Shown: positions 52,690 to 62,926 of the stretch, in pieces
How the letters are laid out: every line of letters begins with the position of its first letter
Position numbering within the stretch: position 1 is the stretch's first letter
Source of the DNA: Choristoneura fumiferana
Lineage: Eukaryota; Arthropoda; Insecta; Lepidoptera; Tortricidae
NCBI RefSeq assembly: GCF_025370935.1
Contig: NC_133481.1
Coordinates: 19,221,548 to 19,285,547, forward strand
DNA: 64,000 nucleotides
Direction of reading: 5' to 3'
Notes under the pieces: generated by a model
What the model was told of the DNA's origin: nothing
The model's database searches: none
Seen by the model: the letters and a program-made list of their open reading frames with translations, nothing else
Translations under genes and position numbers: made by a program

Positions 52690-52912
52690 ACCAAAAAATA
52701 GAACCAACTACAAAAACCTTGAAAATAATTTTCTACTAGTTTGAAGTTGGTGCCTTAACAGGAGCCAGCAGGAGTAATTGAAGCCCAATATATAAGTATA
52801 TGCAGGTGAGGTAGATGACTATAGTTCTACTCCTGCTGGCTCGTGCTGAGGCACAGACTTCAAACTAGTAGAAAATTATTTTCAAGGTTTTTGTAGTTGT
52901 TTCCATTTATGT
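52690..52912. mobile_element. Fold-back family K, copy 2
   Basis: Outer arms include ACCTTGAAAATAATTTTCTA and its inverse, inner pair GAGCCAGCAGGAGTA / TACTCCTGCTGGCTC. Confidence 0.75.
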
Positions 52913-53214
52913 TAAATTTTTTTTTTGATGTTTTGATTTAATTTATAACTACCTACTTGTTTCATTGAAATTTATACTCATATGAGTATTGTAATCAACT
53001 GTTCAGGAATAATGTTAATGTTATGGAATGGTATTAGGTCACTTGTTAGTTCAACAGCTTGGCTTTGTTATGCATAGCTGAACAATTCAAGTTTGTAAAT
53101 ATACTTCCTCTATGTTATCATAACATGGATCCTCCTGAGTTCTGACCCTAATAGCTTTATCCTACGGATTTGCTCCTAGGGAAGAATAAAAAAGGCTAGA
53201 TTTTATCCCATAGG

Positions 53215-53335
53215 TATTTGGTGAAGGAAAGCATTGTGATGAAACCTGCACATGAAAAGCAATTCAATGGTCTGTCAAGTTCCCAATCCGTAGTGGGCCC
53301 ACGTGGCTATTTAGCTAACATATCTTACCCTATTA
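53215..53335 (+). mobile_element. SINE-B fragment
   Basis: GGTGAAGGAAAGCATTGTGA through GTGGGCCCACGTGG. Both ends are missing. Confidence 0.6.
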
Positions 53336-53427
53336 TGTGAACTCATGGAATGGACTCCTCGAACTTGTGATAAGTGCCTTCAGTGAACATTTAAAAAAAG
53401 ACTGGACAATCACTTTCATATATATCA

Positions 53428-53646
53428 GCGGTTCTTAAACTTTTAGTCAGGAGGGACCATTTGACAAAATTCCTGTCTTGCCATGGACCACCAACTGTTC
53501 GAAGGTAATATACGCTAAAAGAAAAATTGTAAATGAATGAACGGTTGCAACCGCTACTTGACTGGCGCGTTGTTTTGCCAATTCATTGTTGATGGCTTCG
53601 CGGACCAGTACGAGTTCTGCCAGGGACCACCAGTTAAGAACCAATG
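53428..53646. mobile_element. hAT-type MITE, 219 bp
   Basis: CAGCGGTTCTTAAAC at the left and GTTAAGAACCAATG at the right are imperfect inverted termini of the hAT consensus. The flanks are similar ATATATAT / ATATACAT, compatible with an 8-bp duplication. Confidence 0.7.
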
Positions 53647-53683
53647 ATATACATGCATCAGCTCAAAGAGCTGCTAGTGTATT

Positions 53684-53990
53684 CATCATCCCAGCCTATA
53701 TACGTCCCACTGCAGGGCACAGGCCTCCCCTCAGAATGAGAGGGCTTGGGCTATAGTTCCCACGCGGGCCCAGTGCGGATTGGGAACTTCACACACACCA
53801 TTGAATTGCTTCGCAGGTTTGTGCAGGTTTCCTCACGATGTTTTCCTTCACCGCAAAGCTCGTGGTAAATTTCAAATATAACTCCGCACATGAATTCCGA
53901 AAAACTCAGAGGTGCGAGCCGGGGTTTGAACCCACGACCCTCTGCTTGAGAGGCGGTGGGTTAAACCACTAGGCCACCACGGCTTACACG
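53684..53990 (-). mobile_element. SINE-B, full length with 11-bp target duplication
   Basis: GCTAGTGTATT flanks both sides (53673-53683 and 53991-54001). The copy includes the whole tRNA-like head (GGCCTAGTGGTTTAACCC, B box GGTTCAAACCC) and the (GAT)n end. Confidence 0.85.
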
Positions 53991-54716
53991 GCTAGTGTAT
54001 TATTTGAATAGAAATCATAATTTCCAAGTTTCGTAGCAAGTGGAAAGAAGTGGTCTCTGCCTACCCCTATGGGAAAGAGGCGTGATTATATGTATGTAAT
54101 TTCCAAAAACTACATTTCTGACTTTATTTGCATCGTCTCCACATTTATCAGTTAAAATCTGGGTTTTTTTTGTTCATACTTACATCCCAATATGAGAATA
54201 AGAAGTGGTTTTAGTCTTATTCCCAAGATCCAGCCATCTACTAGACATACAATTAAGTTTGGATAAGTGCAATATATTTAAATACAAATACATATTGCTA
54301 ATATTGCTAAGTATGGCCTTAGGTTGTACTTAGACCTAAGGTGACATGTAAAAATTTCAAATGAAATAAATAAAATACTAAATTTCATCCAAATCCATCC
54401 AGCCTTTTTAGTGTGAAAGAGTGATGTATACACACAGTTTCACATCTGCAATTATTGTAAGATCAAAAATAAGGATAATAAATAAATTCCTCCTACCCAC
54501 TTTTGTAGCGGTAAACGACCAAAAACATAATTAGATTTTTACTCCGCTCTTTGTTTGTTTATTTAACAGACATTGTGTGCATACCTAAATTGTTTTTACA
54601 CATCACATCATCGTAATAAATAAACATAATAAGCATACATAAAACACCTCTTCGTAAAGACGAAACGTACTCGATTTATCTCCCTTGCACAAGGAAAACG
54701 TAATAAAAAAACTTAC

Positions 54717-55011
54717 TAAATTATCTCGATACAATATTTACAGTTAGCGCCGCACTACTTTAACACATAACATCATTTCACTGTTTACGTTATAAAACTG
54801 CTTCGAAATCTATTCGGTCACTATTTACACAAGATTAATTGTCAAAATATTACGAAGCACTTAGGATTCGATTAATTTAATAAAACTTAGTAAAAACAAA
54901 TAAAATGTTATCAAACAATATAAACGTCTACCCGACCCGCCTCCAAGTCAAGAGGACTAACGAGATAGAGAGGACAATGAATGAAATGAAAATGACGTGA
55001 CGTTTGACACT
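54717..55011 (-). promoter_or_regulatory. Candidate promoter and non-coding first exon of the scavenger receptor
   Basis: The coding start exon follows an acceptor, so a 5' UTR exon must lie upstream. Here the minus strand shows an arthropod initiator TCAGT with A+1 at 55011, then about 295 nt of non-repetitive sequence, then ATTTA|GTAAGT, a strong donor at 54717/54716. It would give a first intron of about 6.7 kb. The exon has no long ORF. This is inference from signals and position only. Confidence 0.35.
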
Positions 55012-55189
55012 GACACAGCTGATTAGTGACAGTGCATTTATTACCGTGCTGTCAAATTGACAGTTATGGGCTGCCAAGTTAAAATTACATTTCTACTATA
55101 GAATTCCTTTTTTTCCATTTATTTTATTTAATCTAGGGCTATTCAAGGCTCAAGGCTAAGGCCCAAAACACAAGGTGAAACTCAACTGG

Positions 55190-55288
55190 TGGCTCATCTG
55201 GTGTTGCAGATGTTTATGGGCGGTGGTGATCTCTCACCATCAGGAGACCCACTTGCTCGTTTGCCATCCGTAGAATAAAAAAAAATAA
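55190..55288 (+). mobile_element. LINE-D 3' end
   Basis: GGTGTTGCAGATGTTTATGG to TTGCCATCCGTAGAATAAAA with an A-rich tail. Confidence 0.65.
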
Positions 55289-55310
55289 AAAAACTGCAAC
55301 AAAACAGCAG

Positions 55311-55422
55311 GGCTACTACGAAACTCGAAGTTCGTGTCGTGCTGTCCCTCTGACACTTATACTGTTTAATACGAGAGCGAGAGAGACGGTACGATACGAA
55401 CTTCGAGTTTCGAAGTAGCCCT
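55311..55422. mobile_element. Fold-back family E, copy 7
   Basis: GGCTACTACGAAACTCGAAG ... CTTCGAGTTTCGAAGTAGCC. It sits between short inverted GCAG(CAG) flanks. Confidence 0.85.
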
Positions 55423-55424
55423 GC

Positions 55425-55605
55425 TGCAACTTCTAGTTACGTTTGAGTTTCATTTGATTTGATTGATGCCATGACTCCTTATGAAAGACCGCACATGACG
55501 CAACGCAACACAAAGTTTCAAACCGGTTGCTTCATTCATATGCGGTTTCTAATAAGGAGTCATGGCATAAACTCATATGAACCTCAAAAGTAACTAGAAG
55601 TTGCA
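55425..55605. mobile_element. Fold-back element, 181 bp
   Basis: TGCAACTTCTAGTTAC and GCCATGACTCCTTAT are inverted at the right end (ATAAGGAGTCATGGC, GTAACTAGAAGTTGCA). Confidence 0.8.
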
Positions 55606-55740
55606 GTTTCAGCGGATGTGCTGGGCCTTAAGTTAATTAGCTCCTTCGTTAGTTATTCAGTCAGCTCCTTCGGGCAGTCGAGTAAATATCATAGTATTAT
55701 CTATCACATTGGTACGCGCGTACGGCTCAGCCTGCCGTCA

Positions 55741-55872
55741 GGGGGCTACTACGAAGTTCGAAGTCCGTATACGGACTCTGTATCGTACTGTCCCTCTCAC
55801 TCTCGTATTAAATAATATTAGTCAGCAGGACGGTACGATAAGAATTTCGATTTTCGAATTTCGTAGTAACCC
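55741..55872. mobile_element. Fold-back family E, copy 8
   Basis: GGGGGCTACTACGAAGTTCG ... GATTTTCGAATTTCGTAGTA. First of a close pair. Confidence 0.8.
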
Positions 55873-55892
55873 ATGCTATGAAGGCTTTACGA

Positions 55893-56002
55893 ATGGCAAA
55901 ATTCGAACTTGGTATCGTGCCGTCCCGCTGACGCTGATATTATTATTTAATACGAGAGTGAGGACGGTATGATACGAACTCCGATTTTCGTAGTAGCCCC
56001 CG
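55893..56002. mobile_element. Fold-back family E, copy 9
   Basis: GGCAAAATTCGAACTTGGTA ... CGATTTTCGTAGTAGCCCCC. Its arms resemble copy 2 more than copy 8. Confidence 0.8.
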
Positions 56003-56419
56003 GGAGTAGCATATTATCTAGCCATCTTCATCTGACATATCGTGAGACGAGATTCTCGTCTTCGTGGCGGCTGATGGTTAGCGATTAACGCCGTGACTTC
56101 GGTAGCTGAGGGTTTTGCATTGCTGCAGGTAGACAACCGTGCACAGCTTATGCAGAAGCGAATCGAGACTAATTAATGTGCGGCGCAATATTTTCTCTAC
56201 AAGAAAGTCTGTAATTCAGATGCTTTCAATCATAAGCCTGCTAGTTTTCCTATCGATCATAAAATAGACGGCGCCGATCCAGTGTAAAGTTGATAACTTG
56301 ATAAGTGTGCTGTGCGTCTTTATACTGACACACTCATATTGAATTTGTCTAAGACTATTTGAAACAAATACAGTAGCCACATATGAGATGAAAATAAAAC
56401 AAAACTTATTGCCTACATA

Positions 56420-56429
56420 TTTATTTATT
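56420..56429 (-). promoter_or_regulatory. Poly(A) signals of Hop
   Basis: Two overlapping AATAAA hexamers on the minus strand, 470-480 nt after the Hop stop codon. They are the first in a 3' UTR-like stretch without transposon fragments. Confidence 0.6.
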
Positions 56430-56900
56430 GAATAAATTACAAAAACTGTGTAATTATTTCCCTTGAATTATATTTATTAAGGCAGTACATCTGCATAAAA
56501 CATATCTTCATAACATACGCTAAAATAAAACAGAATCATTGTAAAAAAACCGGCGCCGGATGTGTAATCATAATATTACTGAAAAAGCGTACTTTGGAAT
56601 GGTTCTAACATTAAGAAGCAACTTTGTGAAAGCAAATCACAGATCAATAAGCCGAGGCACATTTCAACTTCGCTTCCGGTAGGCGAGGAATATAATCATT
56701 TTAAAACACTTCATTCATAGTTTCCTTAAGTAGGTACACGAACGGCGGTTAAGAACACGAACATAACATCATGTTGGGGCGAGTTGCAAAAATGTATTTT
56801 CATGCACTGTACTCGGTATTGCCAGGAGCGTGAATAATCTACCATTTGGTAGAATCCCAACACGATTGCATTGAACATAATCCTACGATCTAAGTTTAAG

Positions 56901-57080
56901 CTAGTGTATGGCGATGAGGCCAGATTCGAGGAGTTTCTGTATTTTGGCGGCGATCTCTGGGTTTTTGAGGTGGTCTTGTAGGGCCTGAGGGTCTTGCTGC
57001 ATCTGTTCCAGGATGCAGCGCATGGCCGGGTCGCGCAGAATGGCTTGCACATCGGGATCAGACATGGCACGTTTACGAAC
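56901..57080 (-). CDS. Hop: Hop last exon: DP2 domain and stop
   Basis: VRKRAMSDPDVQAILRDPAM followed by ILEQMQQDPQALQDHLKNP and KIQKLLESGLIAIH, then TAG at 56903-56901. This is the aspartate/proline-rich C-terminal domain needed for client activation in Hop. Confidence 0.97.
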   Translation of the reverse strand, partial: VRKRAMSDPDVQAILRDPAMRCILEQMQQDPQALQDHLKNPEIAAKIQKLLESGLIAIH

Positions 57081-60000
57081 CTGTAAAGAAATAAACGTGA
57101 CTTATCTGTAATATTGTATACATATATAAATAAATAAAAATGTATCTAAAAATCAGTAATTTTGACTGCCGAAAAGATTTTTTTTAAACAGCTAAGCAGG
57201 GTAAATATACAGGGTTGCTTGGGGTTAACATTTCGTGAAAACTAAAGACAATACTGATGCTAAATCTAGCGTGATCAAAATTCTTGCGACTTGTCTAATA
57301 AATGTGAGATGGCAATGACGTTTTTTAGTAGTCTGGTATTTATTTATTTGACAGTATTTTTTTTTTACAGCATTACAGTTAAACCCAATGCGCTGTAAAA
57401 TTCAAATTATACAAAACAAAATAATTACAAATAATAATAACGAAAAAAAAAGTTAAGTGCGTTTGGTATATCAGCAGAATATATGCTAATAATAGCAGGC
57501 AATAGAAACAGATATAAATTATGTATTAATTTTAGTCTATTAATTGTTCTTGAGATAAAATACACCCTGTGTTGGATAGATGGGGAGGCATTGGAGCATC
57601 ACAAACAGGGATTAATTTGTCACACTTAGGGGCTGTTTCACCATCCATTGATTAGCGTTAACCGACGGTTAAATGTGATGCCGTCTCCGTCTATTCGAAC
57701 AAAACAAATAGAGACGGCATCACACCTAACCGCCAGTTAACACTAATCAATGGATGGTGAAACAGCCCCTTAGGGTATGGAAGCCTAAAGACTTTAAATC
57801 GGTTACCTCTTCAGGGTTGGAGTTGAGCTGCGTGGAGCACGCGCGGTAGCCTTCCAGAGCTTCTGCGTTGCTAGGGTCAAGTTCCAGAGCCTTCTGGTAC
57901 GCGGTCAGGGCTTTCGACGGCTGCTGCATACCCTGCAATACAATACTCTGTTATAGCACTGAGACAACCATAAACTATCTATAGTATCTCGTGTAAAAGT
58001 GTGGTCAGAACATGGAGCAAACAGCCACAACATGTAGTCTTAGCACTGAATGTGAATCAATTTAAAAACCGAAAAACGGACCAAGTTGGCGGCGGAACAG
58101 TGGGGGTCGCGGGAGGGGGCATACGAGCGCGCGAGCGGCCGTCACGCCATTGGCTTGTTAGTTGACAGATGCGCAAACGTATCCCCTCCACAAGCCAGAG
58201 CTCTTTTTACGTGCGTTGACTGGTACTCCTTCGTAATGTAAATAAAAACCAGTAAGCCGTGATGGCGTAGTCTTCTGACCAATGGCCTCTCAAGCAGAGG
58301 ATCGTGGATTCAAATCCGGGGTCCCATCTTTTACTTTTTCAGAATTCATGTGCGCAATTACTGCAATTTTCCACGAGATTTACGGTGAAGTTAAACATCG
58401 TGAGGAAATTTGCACAAACTTGTGAAGCAATTCAATGGTGTGGGAAGTTCCCGATCAGTACTGGGCCCACGTGGGTGGGAACCACGCACGGTTCAATCCC
58501 TCTGATTCTGAGAGGAGGCCTGCTCCCAGCAGTGAGACATACAAGGCTGGGATGATGATGATATTTAACTACTAACAATCACAGTGACAGACAAACCGAC
58601 GAGGTTTTCGCACGCTATTTAAAAACTTACACATACACACATAAACATCACGCCTGTATTACCAAATGGGGTAGGCAGAGCACACGAAACGTTACCGCTT
58701 CGGTCGGAGTCACTTTTAGCAATTTTAGGTTTAAAGTTTGACAAAAAGGGTCGTGACCCGTTGGCCTTACTTGCATTTAGCCTTGGCGAGCAGAGCACCT
58801 TAGTTGTATTTTGTCCGGGTAGCAAAATGCTTCAGTCTGTAAAACGCCCTCATTGCTATATAAGGCATAGTTAACGAGGCTTTAGCACACTAAATGTGAC
58901 TATGTCAGCCTCATGGGGAGCCTCAGATATATACACCACACTACAGAGAGATATTACACTCTCCCTTGCACTGAAGCCACGTCTCTGGATGCAAAGGCCC
59001 GTCCAACCAATGAATCTGTAAATTCACGTCACTACTTCTGAAAGCGGTCGACTGAGAATTACATTTACACCTCCATTGATAAGGCATAGTAGACGGCATA
59101 GTGACTGGCTATAAAACGTTGTAAAACTATTTAATACAATCAAGACCTTACACAATTGAGTCATTCTGCCTACTTGTGCATTTCACGAACTAGACGTTTT
59201 GCTAAGCAAGTCTTCCTAAAACTTAGACCATTTTGTAATCATGGCATTATATAATATAACCAAGTAATTTTGAAAATACAAACTGAAATATAGATGCATA
59301 GAAAAACCAGAAAAATACGACCAGCGCTGGGAATCGAACTCAGGTCCTCGGCATTCCGTGCCGCGTGCTATACCGCTACACCACCGCTGGACAGTGGTAC
59401 AGACACGAACTTCTCCTATGCACCACATATCCCAGCTTGTTTGTTTTCTTATTTAGTCACTTAAGCAGCGACACTAGCGACATCTATGCTGTAGCCCTCA
59501 TCGAGAAACTTTCGGCATTCCATTGGAACTAACCGCTCACCCGGACAAGAGATGTCGTTATTAAGCAATCAAATTAAGATTGGTTTTTTGGAATCTTTTT
59601 GTACGGTCACCTTTTTGTACTGTAAAAAATACAAAAAGATTCCAAAAAAAAAACAATCTTAATTCAAGTAATTTTGCATACTTGGTCAGTGTACTACTGT
59701 GCCGTTTTGCTCGCCAAGGCTAATTGCAAGTAAGGCCAACAGGACCCGACCTGACAAAAACGGTATATACATTAACCTATATATACCTTTAGTCGCCTTT
59801 TACGACATCCACGGATGAAATGGAGAGGTGTAATCTAACCCGACACCACACGGGTAAAAACTTAGCAATTTTTTTCACCTGCAAAATCTTGCCCTTCCTG
59901 ATCCAGCCCTTGATGAACTTGGGGTCGAGCTTACAGCACATGTCGCAGTCGCGGAGCCCTAGGTCGAAGGCCGCCAGCTTCGTGTAGCACGCGGCGCGGT

Positions 60001-62223
60001 TCGAGTACAGTTTGGGGTCGTCCGGGTTGCGCTTGACGGCTTCTGTGTAGTGCTTCACTGCCGTGCTGTAGTCTCCTAAACGATTAATAATTATTACCTA
60101 TTATTATTTAAAATATCAGGCAGGCAGTTGGTAGCAACGGAGAGGTGCCTGTACCTGTATGTTTTTTGGCCAAGTATTCTTTGTACTGCTAATGTGTTAA
60201 ATACTTTTTTTATAGATTGGTGATATTTGTAAATATAGATTTTTAGGATTAGAGTAAGTCAGTTGCTATTAAATAAAATCTCCATTATCTGTGGGACAGT
60301 AGTGTCTTGGAGAAATTAAGACATGTTTGTGACAAGCAAAAAATGGTGGTAGATAGATATTATTATTATCTACTCAAAAACAGAATTGTGCTTCGTATAC
60401 AGTGATTCTAAAGAAATATAATCATAGGCGTGCATTGTCATTCCAGGGCAATGTTGGGGGGGGGCTGACAGCCGCTGCTGCGGCACGAGCTAGCGCTGCC
60501 TACCCTGAAATGAAGGCTACCGTTTTGGCGCTCACCAGTTGGCGCCACTGTAGACAAAGGTCCTGCCTGAAGTATAGTGGTTAGTTTGGTACTACAGGCG
60601 TGAAAACAAAATTTATATTTAAATCATATACCTTAAAACCGTACCATAAAAATATTGAGCACGCCACAGTGTAGCGTAGTCCCGTTTTGTTTGGAAAACA
60701 GGGAGGACAAAGGTTTCCGATAGACAAAACTGTCTCAAAACACAGACATTCATTGCCCCGTAACGCATATTTGCCATAATTAATTTCAGGTTATAAATAA
60801 ATCCGCATAGCTCACCCAAAAACAGAGAGATTTGACATTTCGGAGACCTCTCGCTACACTAGCGCCTCTAGCGGCGAATTCATACGCGATAGCCCTCATT
60901 GACCCAATGCACGCAACTGCATATAATCGCTCTGTATACATACACCTTGTCTTTTGCACTCACCCTTCTTAAAATATTCATTGCCGAGTTCCTTCTCCTG
61001 CTCGGCCTTCACGGGATCGATGTAGGCCTTCCGCTCCTCCTCTACTATTCTCTTCTCCACCTCGCTGAGCAGAGTCTTAATCTCCGGAGTACGGTGCTCC
61101 GACATTGACTTCTCAAAGTACGTTTTCGCTAGCTTCCACTGTTCCATTTTCTTATATGCATTACCTGTAAAAGAGAAATTGAATTTTGGTCTATATGTCT
61201 ATAGTCTATATAGATATGGGCACTCGCAACACGAGGTGCGTCGCCGACTCTTTGAGAAACTGAAAGTAGTTTTTTAAAGAGCCCTAAGCATTAAAAAAAG
61301 GTTTTCCTTCCTTGCCATTACAAAAAAGCAACGTGAAAGTTGAACAACAATTAAAATGATGAGGAATGGAGCAAATCGCGAGTGAGAGTCACTATGAGGT
61401 TTTTGGTGGTCTGTGGACTTTCGCCACATAGCTAGGAAAAAGAACGAGTACCTAGAAAAACTCTGAATGACAGGAAGGAATGATTTTTTTTTTAAGGAAA
61501 ATAAACATTTTTTTTTTCTGCATTTTATCAAATATTTCAGACTATTGGGCCGCCCATAAGATGGAGAGCCCAGGGCATGAATGCCATGTGTCCCTTTGGG
61601 AAAGATGGGTCTGTAACATAATTCTTGGATGTTCTAGCTAGGCACTAGACTAGTGCTAGCTTGTTTCACTTTTTTCATGTTCTAAGTTCTACCTCATATG
61701 GTACTGTACGTAATGTAAATAAACTAGATCAGTAATTAAAATATCACTCACCAAGTCTGGTAAAAGCTTTAGCTATTAACTTAAAATCAGCTCTGTTCTC
61801 TCGTCCGATTTCAATAGCCTTCTCACACTCTTTGACACACTTCTCATACTCTTTCTGTTCAAAGTACACAGCAGCCATATTTGTGTAGAATGTGATATCT
61901 GAAGGGTCATGTTCGATGGCCTTCCTATAATGTGAGATGGCATTATCAAACTCTTTCTTCTTATAGCATTCGTTGCCAGAGTCTTTCTCTTCCAAAGCCA
62001 GTCTACGGTTCTCTGGTAGATCATCATATTTGGGTTTAGGCGGTTCTTGTTTCTCTGGGGGTGGGGATGGTTTCTTCTCTGGTGCTGGAGGATCCACGTC
62101 CATGGGCATGGGCCACTCGGTGCCTTTTAGGTTGATGCCGAGGTAGTGTCCGAGGGTTTTGGGGAAACGCTTGTCTTTGTTTTTGGCCAGGTTGCGCGTG
62201 TCGAACGGATTAGATGCAATGGC
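56901..62223 (-). CDS. Hop: Hsp70/Hsp90 organizing protein Hop (STIP1/Sti1), C-terminal 391 residues; 5' exons outside window
   Basis: Hop is a cytosolic co-chaperone that bridges Hsp70 and Hsp90 for client transfer. Exons: 62223-61752, 61164-60964, 60075-59879, 57932-57807, 57080-56901, joined in frame (1176 nt with TAG). Domains in the visible part: end of DP1 (about 1-34), a Pro/Lys/Glu linker (35-70), TPR2A (about 71-195), TPR2B (about 205-330), DP2 (337-391). Both carboxylate clamps are intact. TPR2A has K80, N84, N115, K152 and R156, the set that grips the Hsp90 C-terminal MEEVD. TPR2B has K215, N219, N250, K280 and R284. It ends GLIAIH, like human STIP1 (IAIR). About 160 N-terminal residues (TPR1 and most of DP1) are missing because the window ends. 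The first visible exon opens at an acceptor (TTTCCCAG), not a start codon. Confidence 0.97.
57081..57806. other. Hop intron between TPR2B and DP2 exons
   Basis: Holds AT-rich sequence and one MITE (57628-57771). No additional exon is needed, because the flanking exons join in phase. Confidence 0.8.
57628..57771. mobile_element. Palindromic MITE L, 144 bp
   Basis: GGGGCTGTTTCACCATCCAT and its inverse bound the element. Inner pair GTGATGCCGTCTC / GAGACGGCATCAC. TTA flanks both sides. Second copy at 62777-62926, fragment at 52422-52455. Ends 36 bp from a Hop exon. Confidence 0.8.
57807..57932 (-). CDS. Hop: Hop exon: last TPR2B helix pair
   Basis: GMQQPSKALTAYQKALELDP, then SNAEALEGYRACSTQLNSNPEE. 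Donor GTAACC is atypical at +5/+6, but the frame joins exactly to the DP2 exon. Confidence 0.95.
58252..58562 (+). mobile_element. SINE-B, full length, diverged
   Basis: Head TAAGCCGTGATGGCGTAGTC, B-box region GGATTCAAATCC, end GGCTGGGATGATGATGATAT. Lies in a Hop intron. Confidence 0.8.
59268..59530 (-). mobile_element. SINE-C, full length
   Basis: Minus strand head near AGCGGTGGTGTAGCGGTATA, B box in CTGAGTTCGATTCCC, tail CAGTTTGTATTTTC. Lies in a Hop intron. Confidence 0.75.
59879..60075 (-). CDS. Hop: Hop exon: TPR2B core
   Basis: GDYSTAVKHYTEAVKRNPDD, then KLYSNRAACYTKL and PKFIKGWIRKGKILQ, nearly identical in pattern to STIP1 TPR2B. Acceptor TCGTTTAG, donor GTGAAA (weaker than its neighbours), 197 nt. 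Confidence 0.96.
60534..60898 (+). mobile_element. Repeat I copy
   Basis: Matches 8618-9040 from GGCGTGAAAACAAA to GCGATAGCCCTCA. The left terminus is degraded. Ends about 65 bp from a Hop exon. Confidence 0.6.
60964..61164 (-). CDS. Hop: Hop exon: TPR2A end, linker helix and TPR2B start
   Basis: Starts GNAYKKMEQWKLAKTYFEKS and contains EHRTPEIKTLLSEVEK, then AEQEKELGNEYFKK with clamp residues K215 and N219. Acceptor TTTTACAG, donor GTGAGT, 201 nt. Confidence 0.96.
61205..61290 (-). mobile_element. LINE 3' fragment
   Basis: Related to 31620-31700 (GGTGCGTCGCCGACTCTTTGAG compared with GGTGCGTTGCCGGCCCTTTGAG; first 20 bases in each case). Confidence 0.5.
61752..62223 (-). CDS. Hop: Hop exon: end of DP1, linker and TPR2A
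   Basis: Reads AIASNPFDTR..., a proline-rich PEKKPSPPPEKQEPP linker, then TPR2A with SGNECYKKKEF, YTNMAAVYFEQ and IAKAFTRL. Donor GTGAGT leaves one base (phase 1). An open frame continues past both splice sites into intron, which is not coding. Confidence 0.96.
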
Positions 62224-62284
62224 CTGGGAAATAAAAAAAAGTTTAATTTTACTATTTATCACATTAAATAATAAATAAATAATA

Positions 62285-62536
62285 AATATTACGGGACAAT
62301 TCACACCAATTGACCTAGTCCCAAAGTAAGCTTAGCAAAGCTTGTGTTATGGGTACTAAGCAATGGATAAATATAATTATATAGATAGATACATACTTAA
62401 ATACATAGTAAACACCCAAGACCCGAGAACAAACATTCGTATTTTTCATACAAATATCTACCCCGACACGGGAATCGAACCCGGGACCTCAAGCTTCGTA
62501 GTCAGGTTCTCTAACCACTAGGCCATCTGGTCGTCA
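62285..62536 (-). mobile_element. SINE-A, near full length
   Basis: Almost identical to 205-459, ending CTAGGCCATCTGGTCGTC on the plus strand. About 60 bp upstream of the first visible Hop exon. Confidence 0.8.
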
Positions 62537-62776
62537 TTAAGCTCTGGTTTAATTCTACACAGAAAAGGTCGTCAATATCCATACAAAAAGATGACGACAC
62601 TTCACACATGATGGATAAATAAATGATGAATCATGTTTATTTAATTTAGACATTTTTTGAGATTGTGCATGCCCTATACACGAAATTCAAAAACTTTGAG
62701 TTTAGCAAGGAACTTAGGCTGTAGGTATAAGTATATAGTTTAAGTTATGTGATACTTATATTTATGTTGAAACATT

Positions 62777-62926
62777 GGGGCTGTTTCACCATCCATTAAT
62801 TTTATTTTATTTGACGGATAAATGTGATGTGATGCCATCTCTGTCTATTCGAACAAAACAAAAAGAGATGGCATCACGTTTTATCCATTTAATAAAATTT
62901 AATCAATGGATGGTTAAACAAAGGGG
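62777..62926. mobile_element. Palindromic MITE L, second copy
   Basis: GGGGCTGTTTCACCATCCAT at the left. The right end is more diverged (GGATGGTTAAACAAAGGGG). Confidence 0.75.

Noticed and set aside
61744..62304. A single 186-codon open frame
   Set aside because: Only 62223-61752 is Hop. The first 27 residues come from intron and the last codons run past a consensus donor.
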